A stretch of DNA of 11,947 bases from Gemmatimonadota bacterium (GTDB lineage Bacteria; Gemmatimonadota; Gemmatimonadetes; Gemmatimonadales; GWC2-71-9), in contig JAHEFN010000044.1 of assembly GCA_024640185.1 (NCBI GenBank), positions 1 through 11,947 of the forward strand. Direction: 5' to 3'. The translations under genes and the position numbers were made by a program. Positions 5,821 through 11,947 of the stretch are shown here, one piece after another; the first letter of the stretch is position 1, and every line of letters begins with the position of its first letter. The notes under the pieces were generated by a model. The model was given only the letters and a program-made list of their open reading frames with translations, did no database searches and was not told the origin of the DNA.

Positions 5821-7148
5821 CGCCAGATCTTCTGCCCTCCCCCGAAACCGGCAAAGAGATGCATCTGCTCCTGGTCGAAGCCAATGACTCCCCAACAGCT
5901 GGAGGCACAGGTATGCGCATCGAGGTGGGTATCGAGGGTGCCGATGGTTGCGAAGTGCAGGGGATCAAGGATCAGGAGTCGTGGCGGCGTCTCGGTTCCA
6001 TCCGCCGGCACCGTCGCGAGTACCAGCCAACTCCCGTCCGTCCCGTAGGCACCGGCGATCACCTTGGCATCGACGGTGTCGCTGGCGAGCAGTACCCCGT
6101 CCGAAGCACGGAGCCGCTCCAGGATCGATCGACGATCCTCGGGATCCTGCTCGAGCCCTCGGCCCACCAGCAGCAGTTCACTACCGTCTGGAGAGAACTC
6201 GACCACATCCGAACTCTTGAGGTCCGTCCGGTAGGCGATCCGCATCTGGCTGATATCGAAGACCGGAACACCGTCCGGGGCGTTGTGGGCGCGGACCGAG
6301 GCTCGGTCGCCTCGAGGAGATAGCCGAACCCCGTAGGGGCTCGGAAACGACACCCAAGTGGCCACCGGCAGCTCCTGATACCCTGCCCCGGGCGAGGACT
6401 CGGACGACCAGATGATCGTGTTGGAAGCGGTGAATCGCAGCCTCACGCTGGTTGACAGTTGAGCGACCAGACGGGTGCCCGGAGAGGGGATTGCCGAGAG
6501 CAGGGCCAGCTTGATCGAGCTTGCGCCCAGAGACCACGACTCGACGGCGCCGCCGGGAGGATCGAGCAGCCAGACGGATGGATCAGCGGTAGGTCCAGGG
6601 ACCGAGAATGCGGCACTTGGGCCGGCATGCACTTGAGGAACCGTGGTGACTGTTCCGCTCTCCAGGTCGACGAGCAGGAGGTCCTGCCCTTGGAAGCCGA
6701 TGGCGTGCGGTCGACCGGCGATGGTGGCCAACTGACCCACGCCCCACCATGACTGGGCCTCGGGCACCTCCTGCGCCTCGCTGAATCCAGCCACCCTGAC
6801 CGACTGCAGCGGGAAGCCAAGGTCATCGAAACTGAGGAAGGGCTCGACGACGCCAGCCAGGTGCGATGGCATGGTGCCGATAAGCGTGGTCTCGTCGAGA
6901 CGCCGGAGGGTGACTACCGCCCTGCCAATCACCAGCGCTGCGCCGTCGCCGAACTGCCTGAAGTCCTCCGACCGCACCCGTACCGTGCCGCCGGCCCAGA
7001 CCGAGCGGTCGAGCACGGTGAACTCGCCGGTCGGGACCGGGTCGGGGTCGGTGGAGGAGCAGGCGGCGAGAAGCAGTGCCCCCAGGAATCCCAGCAGGAG
7101 AACCGGAGGGCTGCAGTGCCCTCGGAACCGCTCGACAACAGTCGGCAT
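5802..7148 (-). CDS. Beta-propeller-like lipoprotein (448 aa)
   Basis: Exported lipoprotein of unknown function. The signal has a hydrophobic stretch VLLLGFLGALLLAACSS with lipobox LAAC and acylated Cys30. Residues about 42-130 look like an IPT/TIG-type beta sandwich: VLDRSVWAGGTVRVRSEDF, where these domains open with 'P..G..V.I.G..F'. The rest, about 140-448, consists of repeated four-strand units such as ATIAGRPHAIGFQGQDLLLV, YGVRLSPRGDRASVR, VEFSPDGSELLLVGR and GVIGFDQEQMHLFAGFGG, the pattern of a WD40/PQQ-like propeller. A CASSC pair near residue 413 may form a disulfide. The frame is open to 7265, but the lipoprotein signal begins at the ATG at 7148; GGAG lies 11 bases upstream, rather far. 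A probable terminator separates it from the upstream genes, so it likely has its own promoter. Propeller family not identified. Confidence 0.78.
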   Translation of the reverse strand: MPTVVERFRGHCSPPVLLLGFLGALLLAACSSTDPDPVPTGEFTVLDRSVWAGGTVRVRSEDFRQFGDGAALVIGRAVVTLRRLDETTLIGTMPSHLAGVVEPFLSFDDLGFPLQSVRVAGFSEAQEVPEAQSWWGVGQLATIAGRPHAIGFQGQDLLLVDLESGTVTTVPQVHAGPSAAFSVPGPTADPSVWLLDPPGGAVESWSLGASSIKLALLSAIPSPGTRLVAQLSTSVRLRFTASNTIIWSSESSPGAGYQELPVATWVSFPSPYGVRLSPRGDRASVRAHNAPDGVPVFDISQMRIAYRTDLKSSDVVEFSPDGSELLLVGRGLEQDPEDRRSILERLRASDGVLLASDTVDAKVIAGAYGTDGSWLVLATVPADGTETPPRLLILDPLHFATIGTLDTHLDAHTCASSCWGVIGFDQEQMHLFAGFGGGQKIWRYSMQE

Positions 7149-7182
7149 CTGGTCAGTCGCTCCGGAAAAGTCGATGGAGCCG

Positions 7183-7206
7183 AAAAGGTCACACCGCGGT
7201 GACCCC
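7183..7206 (-). terminator. Probable intrinsic terminator
   Basis: On the minus strand GGTCAC (7204-7199) and GTGACC (7192-7187) form a perfect 6-bp stem around a 6-base loop, directly followed by TTTT (7186-7183). Two more G-U pairs could lengthen the stem. It lies 45 bases after the stop of the three-helix membrane gene and before the propeller lipoprotein start, so it would end the VOC-fusion/membrane-protein transcript. It is the only hairpin with a U-tract that I found in the window. Confidence 0.55.
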
Positions 7207-7248
7207 TGAAGTAACCTCGACGGGTCCCACTCGGTCACCTTCCGCCTC

Positions 7249-7614
7249 CTACCCCAGCCATCCACTCCACAGTACCCATGCGAATAGTACCCCAGCCACG
7301 AACAGCGGACCGAAGATCTGCTTGTTGTAACGGGCCAGCCACTCTGGGAGGTAGATGTCGAAGTTGGCTCGGCGATCGGATGTGTATCTGGCAGCCAGCG
7401 GCGTGAGCGGGCAGCGCCAGTCGTTGAGAAACAGAACCATCACCTCGCCGCCGACCAGGATCGAGAGCCCCAAGACCCAATCGAATCGCCGAAGCCCGGC
7501 ACAGATGGGGATCGCCACGATCGCCCCCGCGAAGACCGCCCACGCCAGGGTGTGGAGTAGCTTGATCCGCCGGAGGGAGTTGGCCGCGGTGCGCTCGCCG
7601 CTCGGTGGGGTCAT
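7249..7614 (-). CDS. Three-helix integral membrane protein (121 aa)
   Basis: Predicted inner-membrane protein with three hydrophobic segments at about 19-40, 45-64 and 100-119. Between the second and third lies a conserved-looking loop: NDWRCPLTPLAARYT (65-78) followed by NFDIYLPEWLARYNK (84-98). The WxCPLT element recalls the DUF2784 family, but the match is too short to claim. Function unknown. The start is the ATG at 7614, which overlaps the TGA of the preceding fusion gene as ATGA. A further in-frame ATG at 7632 lies inside that gene and is less likely. There is no ribosome site close to 7614, consistent with translational coupling. It is the second and last gene of its operon, ended by the terminator at 7183-7206. 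Confidence 0.8.
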   Translation of the reverse strand: MTPPSGERTAANSLRRIKLLHTLAWAVFAGAIVAIPICAGLRRFDWVLGLSILVGGEVMVLFLNDWRCPLTPLAARYTSDRRANFDIYLPEWLARYNKQIFGPLFVAGVLFAWVLWSGWLG

Positions 7615-8519
7615 CGGCAGTCGCCACCGCACTCCTGAAACGCCTGGAGGCGGTTCCCTTCCGGATCCCGGAAGACGAAGCTCCGCACCCCCAACGCCTC
7701 GTCGACAACGATCTCGGCGTCGGTCGAGGCGACGGTGGCTGTGACCCGTCGATGGGCGGCGTCGATGTCGGCGACGTGGAAGCCCACCTTGAAGAGACCG
7801 AACGGGGTGACGGGTGGCTCAGCCGAGTCGCGGAGCCGCAGCAGCTCCACGGTGATGTTGTTGCCGTCGAGGATCAGGATCTCGTAGCTACCATCATCGG
7901 CGGTCAGACGGCTGACCTCGACCAGATCGAAGGTGCTGCGGTACCACTCCCCGGTGGCCTCGAGGTCGCGGACCTGGACCGCCACAAAGACCGCACCGGT
8001 GATGGCAAACGGAAGTGCCGCACCGACACCCTCTTCGAGTTGCCGCTGGTACTCGGCAGTGTCCATGTGGCCCAGCGAACGCTCGATGAGGCCGCCACCG
8101 GAGAAGGTCCATTCCTCGTAGCCACTGATGTGCACGGCATTGCCGGTGCCCCCCGGCCCGGCGTTGGTGCCATCGAGGGTCCAGAAGTACTCCGCCCCCA
8201 TCCCGACCCGTCGCACGGAGTCCATGGTCAGCACCATATCGGGCAGCGCCGTCATGAAGCTCTGGGCGAGGGCAGTGAGCGCCTCGCCCCCGACGGCAGC
8301 ATCACCATCATTGATCTGCAGTGAACCATCGTCGGCAAAGAACGCCGCTACACTGGCGGCGTCCTGGCTACTCCATGCGGCGGTGTAGCGGGCGGCGAAG
8401 TCCACCAGCGCGGCATCGCCAATCGGGGCGCGCTGGAGGGTGCAGGCTGTCAGGAGGAGGAGGGTCACTCCCGAAAATGACCTCAAGGGATGCGAGCGGA
8501 GATGCTCGTCGGTCTTCAT
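7611..8519 (-). CDS. Lipoprotein fusing a SnoaL/NTF2-like and a VOC (glyoxalase-like) domain (302 aa)
   Basis: Exported two-domain protein. Lipoprotein signal 1-26: GVTLLLLTACT, lipobox LTAC, acylated Cys26. Domain 1, about 34-162, is SnoaL/NTF2-like: FAARYTAAWSSQDAASVAAFFADDGSLQIND, then ALAQSFMTALPDMVLTMDSV, and GGLIERSLGHMDTAEYQRQLE. Domain 2, about 174-296, is a vicinal-oxygen-chelate (glyoxalase/bleomycin-resistance) domain: VFVAVQVRDLEATGEWYRST, LDGNNITVEL, KVGFHVADIDAAHRRV and FVFRDPEGNRLQAF. Of the four usual metal positions, Glu225 and His248 are present, but the first His is Phe178 and the last Glu is Gln292, so classical glyoxalase chemistry is doubtful. The frame is open to 8675; the ATG at 8519 is chosen for its lipoprotein signal and an AAGG about 9 bases upstream. 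Both folds form pockets for small molecules, so ligand binding at the envelope is a reasonable guess; the ligand is unknown. Confidence 0.85.
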   Translation of the reverse strand: MKTDEHLRSHPLRSFSGVTLLLLTACTLQRAPIGDAALVDFAARYTAAWSSQDAASVAAFFADDGSLQINDGDAAVGGEALTALAQSFMTALPDMVLTMDSVRRVGMGAEYFWTLDGTNAGPGGTGNAVHISGYEEWTFSGGGLIERSLGHMDTAEYQRQLEEGVGAALPFAITGAVFVAVQVRDLEATGEWYRSTFDLVEVSRLTADDGSYEILILDGNNITVELLRLRDSAEPPVTPFGLFKVGFHVADIDAAHRRVTATVASTDAEIVVDEALGVRSFVFRDPEGNRLQAFQECGGDCR

Positions 8520-8548
8520 GGGCCATCCCTTCCTGATCGTGAGGTACA

Positions 8549-8566
8549 TTGAGGAGTTCCCCTCAA
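8549..8566. promoter_or_regulatory. Dyad in the divergent promoter region
   Basis: TTGAGG (8549-8554) and CCTCAA (8561-8566) form a perfect 6-bp inverted repeat with a 6-base spacer. It sits in the 98 bases between the divergent genes starting at 8519 and 8618 and could be an operator for both. The minus strand here also reads GGAAC followed after 16 bases by CGATC, loosely like an ECF promoter. No confident -35/-10 pair can be assigned on either strand. Confidence 0.3.
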
Positions 8567-8617
8567 ATCTATGCCGGTCGTTTCCGCCGCCCCCCACCGC
8601 CCGCTTGGAGTCCCCCC

Positions 8618-9121
8618 ATGCCCACACTCCACACCCGCCTCCCATGGCTCGTACTGGTGCTCGCTCTGACAGCACCCGCCGCTGCCCAGACAGATTCCAT
8701 CATCGCCGAGCTGGACGCGTTCTGGGCGGAGGTGTCACGGACCGTGGCCGAGGGCGACGACGTGGGGGTCAAGGCGACCTACCATCCCGACGCCGTCTGG
8801 GTGCGCGGCGATCCGGCTCAGATTTCGGCCATGCCTCGCAGTGAGGAGGGCTCGGCAGGTTCGGCACGCACCCGCGCCGGTGAACAGGCTCCCGGAGTCG
8901 CGTTCCGCTTCTCTTCACGGCTCCACGACAGCACCACGGCGCACGAGGTCGGCATGGTCCACTTCTGGAATGATGTGGGAGACGAGCCACGCAGGCACAA
9001 CTACGGCCTGCTCGACTCGTACCTCGTCAAGAAGGACGGTCGATGGATGATCCTGGTGGAGATCCAGCGCTGGAACCTCCCCGAGGCCGACTGGCAGGCA
9101 CTGGCGTCCGGTCGCGACTGA
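8618..9121 (+). CDS. Secreted SnoaL/DUF4440-like protein (167 aa)
   Basis: Exported protein with a Sec signal peptide, residues 1-23 (LPWLVLVLALTAPAAAQ, cleavage likely after AAA). The mature part is NTF2/DUF4440-like: an opening helix IIAELDAFWAEVSRTVAEGD, then VGVKATYHPDAVWVRGDPAQ as in 'A.Y.PDAV.v..G', and the closing strands HEVGMVHFW, LLDSYLVKKDGRWMILVEIQRW, in which 'KKDGRWMI' is the usual end of these domains. The middle (about 66-95) is polar and lower in structure. Start at 8618 is supported by GGAG 8 bases upstream and by the signal peptide; the earlier ATG at 8549 lies within the promoter dyad. No enzyme activity can be assigned; many such proteins are non-enzymatic binders. It is followed after 33 bases by a DoxX-like gene, probably on the same mRNA. 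Confidence 0.83.
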   Translation: MPTLHTRLPWLVLVLALTAPAAAQTDSIIAELDAFWAEVSRTVAEGDDVGVKATYHPDAVWVRGDPAQISAMPRSEEGSAGSARTRAGEQAPGVAFRFSSRLHDSTTAHEVGMVHFWNDVGDEPRRHNYGLLDSYLVKKDGRWMILVEIQRWNLPEADWQALASGRD

Positions 9122-9154
9122 AACAGCCGGCGCCTGCCCGACGTCCGAACCTCC

Positions 9155-9577
9155 ATGACAGATTCCAGCGCCCCCACCATGCCGACTCGCTCGGCCCGCC
9201 TGATCCGCCTTGCCCCCTACCTCCTGGCCTGGGGGCTCGGCCTCTACCTCGCCGGCATGTACATGTCGAACGGCATCCAAAAGTTCGACGACGAGGGATT
9301 CTGGTCGCCGTACTTCGCACGACAGGGACTCCCGGAGTGGTTCCGGGTCGCCATCGGGGTGATCGAGACCGTGGGCGGGGCCCTGCTGATCATCCCACCC
9401 CTCGCCACCTACGGCGCCCTCGGCGTGGCCGTGGTGATGCTCGGGGCGGCCACCATGCGGGCCTCCGGCGGCTGGTGGGTCGATGCTGCCTGGGTGGTGG
9501 CGTACATGGCGGGACTGCTCTGGATCGCCTGGACCTTCCGAAAGGTCAGGTGGCGGCCGGTGCCGCCGTTTCGCTGA
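9155..9577 (+). CDS. DoxX-like membrane protein (140 aa)
   Basis: Inner-membrane protein of the DoxX-like superfamily with four hydrophobic segments at about 20-37, 63-81, 84-101 and 108-127. The family signature appears between helices 1 and 2: SNGIQKFDDEGFWSPYFARQ, followed by GLPEWFRVAIGVIETVGGALLIIP, matching 'G..KF....FW...FA..GLP.WF...iG..E..ga..L..P'. DoxX proteins have been tied to quinone-linked redox work and to thiol/oxidative-stress membrane complexes, but this subfamily is uncharacterised. Two ATGs are possible (9155 and 9179); neither has a clear ribosome site, and the first is given. Second gene after the secreted NTF2-like protein. It converges with cysK, 56 bases away; only a weak imperfect hairpin without a U-tract lies between them. 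Confidence 0.85.
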   Translation: MTDSSAPTMPTRSARLIRLAPYLLAWGLGLYLAGMYMSNGIQKFDDEGFWSPYFARQGLPEWFRVAIGVIETVGGALLIIPPLATYGALGVAVVMLGAATMRASGGWWVDAAWVVAYMAGLLWIAWTFRKVRWRPVPPFR

Positions 9578-9633
9578 CACCAGCGCCACCCCGTCGAGCT
9601 GAAGGCGGCGGTGGCCACCACGCCCCACCCCAG

Positions 9634-10572
9634 CTACACCTCGTCGTTCCCCTCGTTGATCCCGAGGAAGAGAGGGGTCGAGAGATACCGCTCGCCGGTG
9701 TCGGGCAGCATCGCCAGCAAGACGGTTCCCTCGGGCGACCTCTCGGCGACCTTGCACGCCGAGGCGAAGGTGGCGCCTGCGGAAATCCCGCAGAAGATCC
9801 CTTCCTTGGCGGCAAGGTCACGGGCTGCCTCAATCGACTCGTCATCGGTCACGGTGACCAACTCGTCGATCACGTCGCGGTTGAGGACGGCCGGGATGAA
9901 GTCGGCCGTCCACCCCTGGATCTTGTGCGGATTCCACGCCTCGCCGTTGAGGAGTGCCGCCACCGCTGGCTCGCTCACCACGACCTTGAGGCCGGGACGC
10001 GCCAGCTTGAGCATCTCGCCCACCCCGGTCACCGTCCCCCCACTGCCGTAGCCGGTGACCCAGACATCGAGCCGCTCATCGGCGAAGTCACGGAGAATCT
10101 CCGGCGCAGTGGTGTTGCGGTGATAGGCCGGGTTGGCCGGATTCTCGAACTGGTTGGCGAGAAACCAGCCGTTCTTGGCGGCGAGCTCCTCTGCCTTCTT
10201 GACCATCCCGGTGCCCCGCTCGGCTGCCGGGGTGAGGAGCACCTTGGCGCCGAGCATCCGCATCAGCTTCCGTCGCTCGACCGAGAACGACTCCGCCATC
10301 ACCGCCACGAAGGGGTAGCCCTTGACCGCGCAGACCATCGCCAGGGCGATGCCGGTGTTGCCCGACGTCGCCTCGACCACGGTCTGGCCAGGCTTGAGCA
10401 CCCCGCGCCGCTCGGCGTCCTCGATGATCCCCATGGCGAGGCGGTCCTTGACCGACGACATCGGGTTGGCGGCCTCGCACTTGACGTACATCGTGACGTG
10501 CGACGGCGCGAGCTTGTTGATGCGGACAACCGGCGTGTTGCCGATCGTGCCGAGAATGTTGTCGTGGATCAC
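9634..10572 (-). CDS. cysK: Cysteine synthase A (O-acetylserine sulfhydrylase), 312 aa
   Basis: Cytoplasmic PLP enzyme that replaces the acetyl group of O-acetylserine with sulfide to give cysteine. Family marks in order: ILGTIGNTPVVRINKL (6-21), NPMSSVKDRLA with the PLP-binding Lys42, VEATSGNTGIALAMV with the substrate loop at 69-74, GTGMVKKAEELA (120-131), NPAYHRNTTAPEI (147-159), the phosphate-binding glycine loop GSGGTVTG (176-183), PHKIQGWTADFIP (215-227), GISAGATFA (262-270) and PDTGERYLSTPLF (290-302). The glycine loop has Ser where Thr is more usual, a mild change. Length is normal. The start is a GTG at 10572 with an excellent AGGAG 5 bases upstream. It follows the SBP56-like gene on the same strand after 121 bases, which suggests shared sulfur metabolism. 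Family assignment is very sure. Confidence 0.96.
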   Translation of the reverse strand: MIHDNILGTIGNTPVVRINKLAPSHVTMYVKCEAANPMSSVKDRLAMGIIEDAERRGVLKPGQTVVEATSGNTGIALAMVCAVKGYPFVAVMAESFSVERRKLMRMLGAKVLLTPAAERGTGMVKKAEELAAKNGWFLANQFENPANPAYHRNTTAPEILRDFADERLDVWVTGYGSGGTVTGVGEMLKLARPGLKVVVSEPAVAALLNGEAWNPHKIQGWTADFIPAVLNRDVIDELVTVTDDESIEAARDLAAKEGIFCGISAGATFASACKVAERSPEGTVLLAMLPDTGERYLSTPLFLGINEGNDEV

Positions 10573-10590
10573 CGGGACTCCTGACGCTGC

Positions 10591-10605
10591 GGGTCCAGGG
10601 GACCC
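10591..10605. promoter_or_regulatory. Dyad in the cysK leader
   Basis: GGGTCC and GGACCC form a perfect 6-bp inverted repeat with a 3-base spacer, 19 bases upstream of the cysK start and just before its ribosome site. It may be an operator or an RNA hairpin in the leader. The rest of the 121-base gap (10573-10693) holds no clear -35/-10 pair and no recognisable riboswitch. Confidence 0.3.
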
Positions 10606-10693
10606 AGTAGATGGTGACGCCGGGCGGAGGTCTCAGTCCGGCTGCTCAATAGTGGTTGCGCAGAAATGCCGAGAATCACGACATCGTACCCGT

Positions 10694-11785
10694 TCAACCC
10701 TGACGCTGAGGCCCTTTGGCGGGATCGAGCCAGATCCGACTCGGCCGCATCTCCTCACCGACATCGACCAGGAATCCCCGGTCGAGCGTGATCTCGCCAT
10801 CGCGACCGACGTCGAGCCGTGCCAGCCACCCCCGCCTCCCGCCTTGATGATCACCAGCCTCCCACCCCATTCCTGCCGAGAGGGTGCAGTAGACCCGGCG
10901 GCCATCGCGGCTGACGGCAACAGACTGTGGACCACCAGGGCACGGTACAGCAGGAAACGGCGGATGGGCGGCGCGGTCAATCAGGCCCCCGAGTTGGACC
11001 ATGCCGGTGAGCCGGGGTGCAAACGGGTCCGACACGTCGTATTGCCTGAGCTCCCCCGTTCCCCAACAGCAGAGATAGAGGAATCGGTCCTCCGCGGAGA
11101 GGCAAAGGTCGGTCAGGAACGGGGGGAGGACCGCCACACCTCGAAGCACCGGTGGGATCACCGCAGGATCAACGCGTTGGGCCGGGATGGTGATCACCGG
11201 GCGCGCTTTCCACCGGCCCTCGGCGCCGTCCGAGCGATCGAGGTACCAGAGGATGAGTGAACTCTCGTGATTCGGTGCGGCGTGGATCACTCCGGCAAAA
11301 CCGTACGCCCTGGTGCGGTTATGGGCCCCCGCCAATCGGAAGACGAGGCCCCCCTCCTGCCCGACATCAAGCCGGTGGTGATGGCTCCGCCCCCCATGAC
11401 GCCAGGCGTGCAACTCGGCACGGTACTCCCCGGTGAGCAGTCGTTGCAGCGCTGGCAACGACCCCGTCACATCGGGTCCGTGCCAGTTGGCGGTGATCAC
11501 CGTGTCGAAACCGGGATGTGCCGCGACATCGGCGACCCAGCCACCCGGCCCATGAGATGGCGCCAGCCCCGGCATACCGGACCGCAGTCGCTCCCCATCC
11601 CCGGCCGCTGGCTCCCGAATCTCCACCACGGTCCCGCAGCCCGGCGAGGAGGGGTCGGTGTCGATGATCGCGACTGCATCACGCCCCTCACGACGGAGCG
11701 CCACCTGCACGGTCCTTTCGCGCTCCGTGCTGCTCGGGCGTGATGGCAGGGTGACGGCCGGGTGTTCGGTGGGCCGGTCGGGCAT
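10694..11785 (-). CDS. Shortened SBP56 / methanethiol-oxidase family protein (363 aa)
   Basis: Homologue of selenium-binding protein SBP56, the family of methanethiol oxidase, which converts methanethiol to sulfide, formaldehyde and hydrogen peroxide. Clear family blocks: AIIDTDPSSPGCGTVVEI (39-56), DTVITANWHGPD (94-105), LLTGEYRAELHAWRH (116-130), AYGFAGV (160-166), SLILWYLD (176-183), VLPPFLTDLCLSAEDRFLYL (219-238), CCWGTGELRQYDVSDPFAPR (239-258), GGPQSVAVSRDGRRVYCTLS (284-303) and LDRGFLVDVGEE (334-345). Family members are about 460 residues. Here roughly 100 residues are missing between about 70 and 77: the segment that normally holds the GW(N)xCSS cysteine motif and the HTxHC histidines. 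The C-terminus is also short: PHQ-like His is Ser349 and the GGDxSSD tail is absent. The frame is intact. Start has GGAG 9 bases upstream. No signal peptide. Enzyme activity is doubtful; a binding or structural role is possible. Confidence 0.85.
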   Translation of the reverse strand: MPDRPTEHPAVTLPSRPSSTERERTVQVALRREGRDAVAIIDTDPSSPGCGTVVEIREPAAGDGERLRSGMPGLAPSHGPGGWVADVAAHPGFDTVITANWHGPDVTGSLPALQRLLTGEYRAELHAWRHGGRSHHHRLDVGQEGGLVFRLAGAHNRTRAYGFAGVIHAAPNHESSLILWYLDRSDGAEGRWKARPVITIPAQRVDPAVIPPVLRGVAVLPPFLTDLCLSAEDRFLYLCCWGTGELRQYDVSDPFAPRLTGMVQLGGLIDRAAHPPFPAVPCPGGPQSVAVSRDGRRVYCTLSAGMGWEAGDHQGGRRGWLARLDVGRDGEITLDRGFLVDVGEEMRPSRIWLDPAKGPQRQG

Positions 11786-11947
11786 TGCGTCGGTCTCCGT
11801 CGGGAGTGGGAATCGCCTACATCCCTCCCTGCGCCAATCCGGTGGTCAACCGGACATCAGGGCGACGGAGGCCCTCACCCCGGTCGGGAGCGCTCGCGAT
11901 GGTGGTCAGCTTCCGCATCGCGTCCGGTCGCAGCATAGACCTCTGCC

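Noticed and set aside
9578..9633. Terminator between the convergent DoxX-like gene and cysK
   Set aside because: Only a loopless palindrome GGTGGCCACC (9610-9619) with imperfect flanks is present, and no U-tract on either strand.
9043..10584. 513-codon open frame on the plus strand
   Set aside because: It runs across the end of the NTF2-like gene, the DoxX-like gene in another frame, and antisense to cysK; composition is typical of a shadow frame.
11817..11947. Possible 3' end of an upstream minus-strand gene at the window edge
   Set aside because: A frame of about 43 codons runs in from the edge to a TAG at 11817 with high GC in third positions, but other frames in this stretch are also open and no family can be recognised.

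Overview
The window reads as one contiguous piece of a high-GC bacterial chromosome. The gene content is typical of Gemmatimonadota or a related soil/freshwater phylum: many small lipoproteins, NTF2-like proteins, a VIT/vWA protein next to an ECF sigma factor, DUF1707 and DUF1569. That assignment is inferred from family composition and base use; there is no rRNA or marker gene to prove it. I see no tRNA, rRNA, CRISPR array, insertion sequence, integrase or phage gene, and no gap over 300 bases without a gene.

Layout. From 38 to 8519 every gene is on the minus strand, so it is best read from right to left. (a) 8519-7249: a lipoprotein fusing a SnoaL/NTF2-like domain to a glyoxalase-like (VOC) domain, coupled by an ATGA overlap to a three-helix membrane protein, followed by a probable intrinsic terminator (7183-7206). 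(b) 7148-5802: a beta-propeller-like lipoprotein. (c) 5716-4700: a DUF1707/LiaF-like protein and a DUF1569 (DinB-fold) protein 3 bases apart. (d) 4622-1005: a tightly overlapping three-gene operon made of a secreted VIT-vWA protein, an ECF sigma factor and a transmembrane zinc-finger anti-sigma factor. (e) 914-744: a 56-residue membrane protein. (f) 571-38: an NTF2-like lipoprotein. On the plus strand, 8618-9577 encodes a secreted NTF2-like protein and a DoxX-like membrane protein, divergent from (a). From 11785 to 9634, again on the minus strand, lie a shortened selenium-binding-protein (SBP56 / methanethiol-oxidase family) homologue and cysteine synthase A.

How the parts may work together. 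The sigma / anti-sigma / VIT-vWA operon looks like a self-contained envelope signalling module: the anti-sigma factor spans the membrane, and the vWA protein would sit on its outer side. The LiaF-like gene just upstream fits an envelope-stress theme, but this is inference. At the right end, SBP56-family enzymes release sulfide from methanethiol and CysK fixes sulfide into cysteine, so the pairing suggests sulfur salvage. However, this SBP56 homologue has lost about 100 internal residues, including the conserved Cys/His segment, so its activity is doubtful. It is the most unusual gene in the window.

Many genes are followed by hairpins at or just after their stop codons that lack a U-tract. Only one, at 7183-7206, has the classical hairpin-plus-U form.
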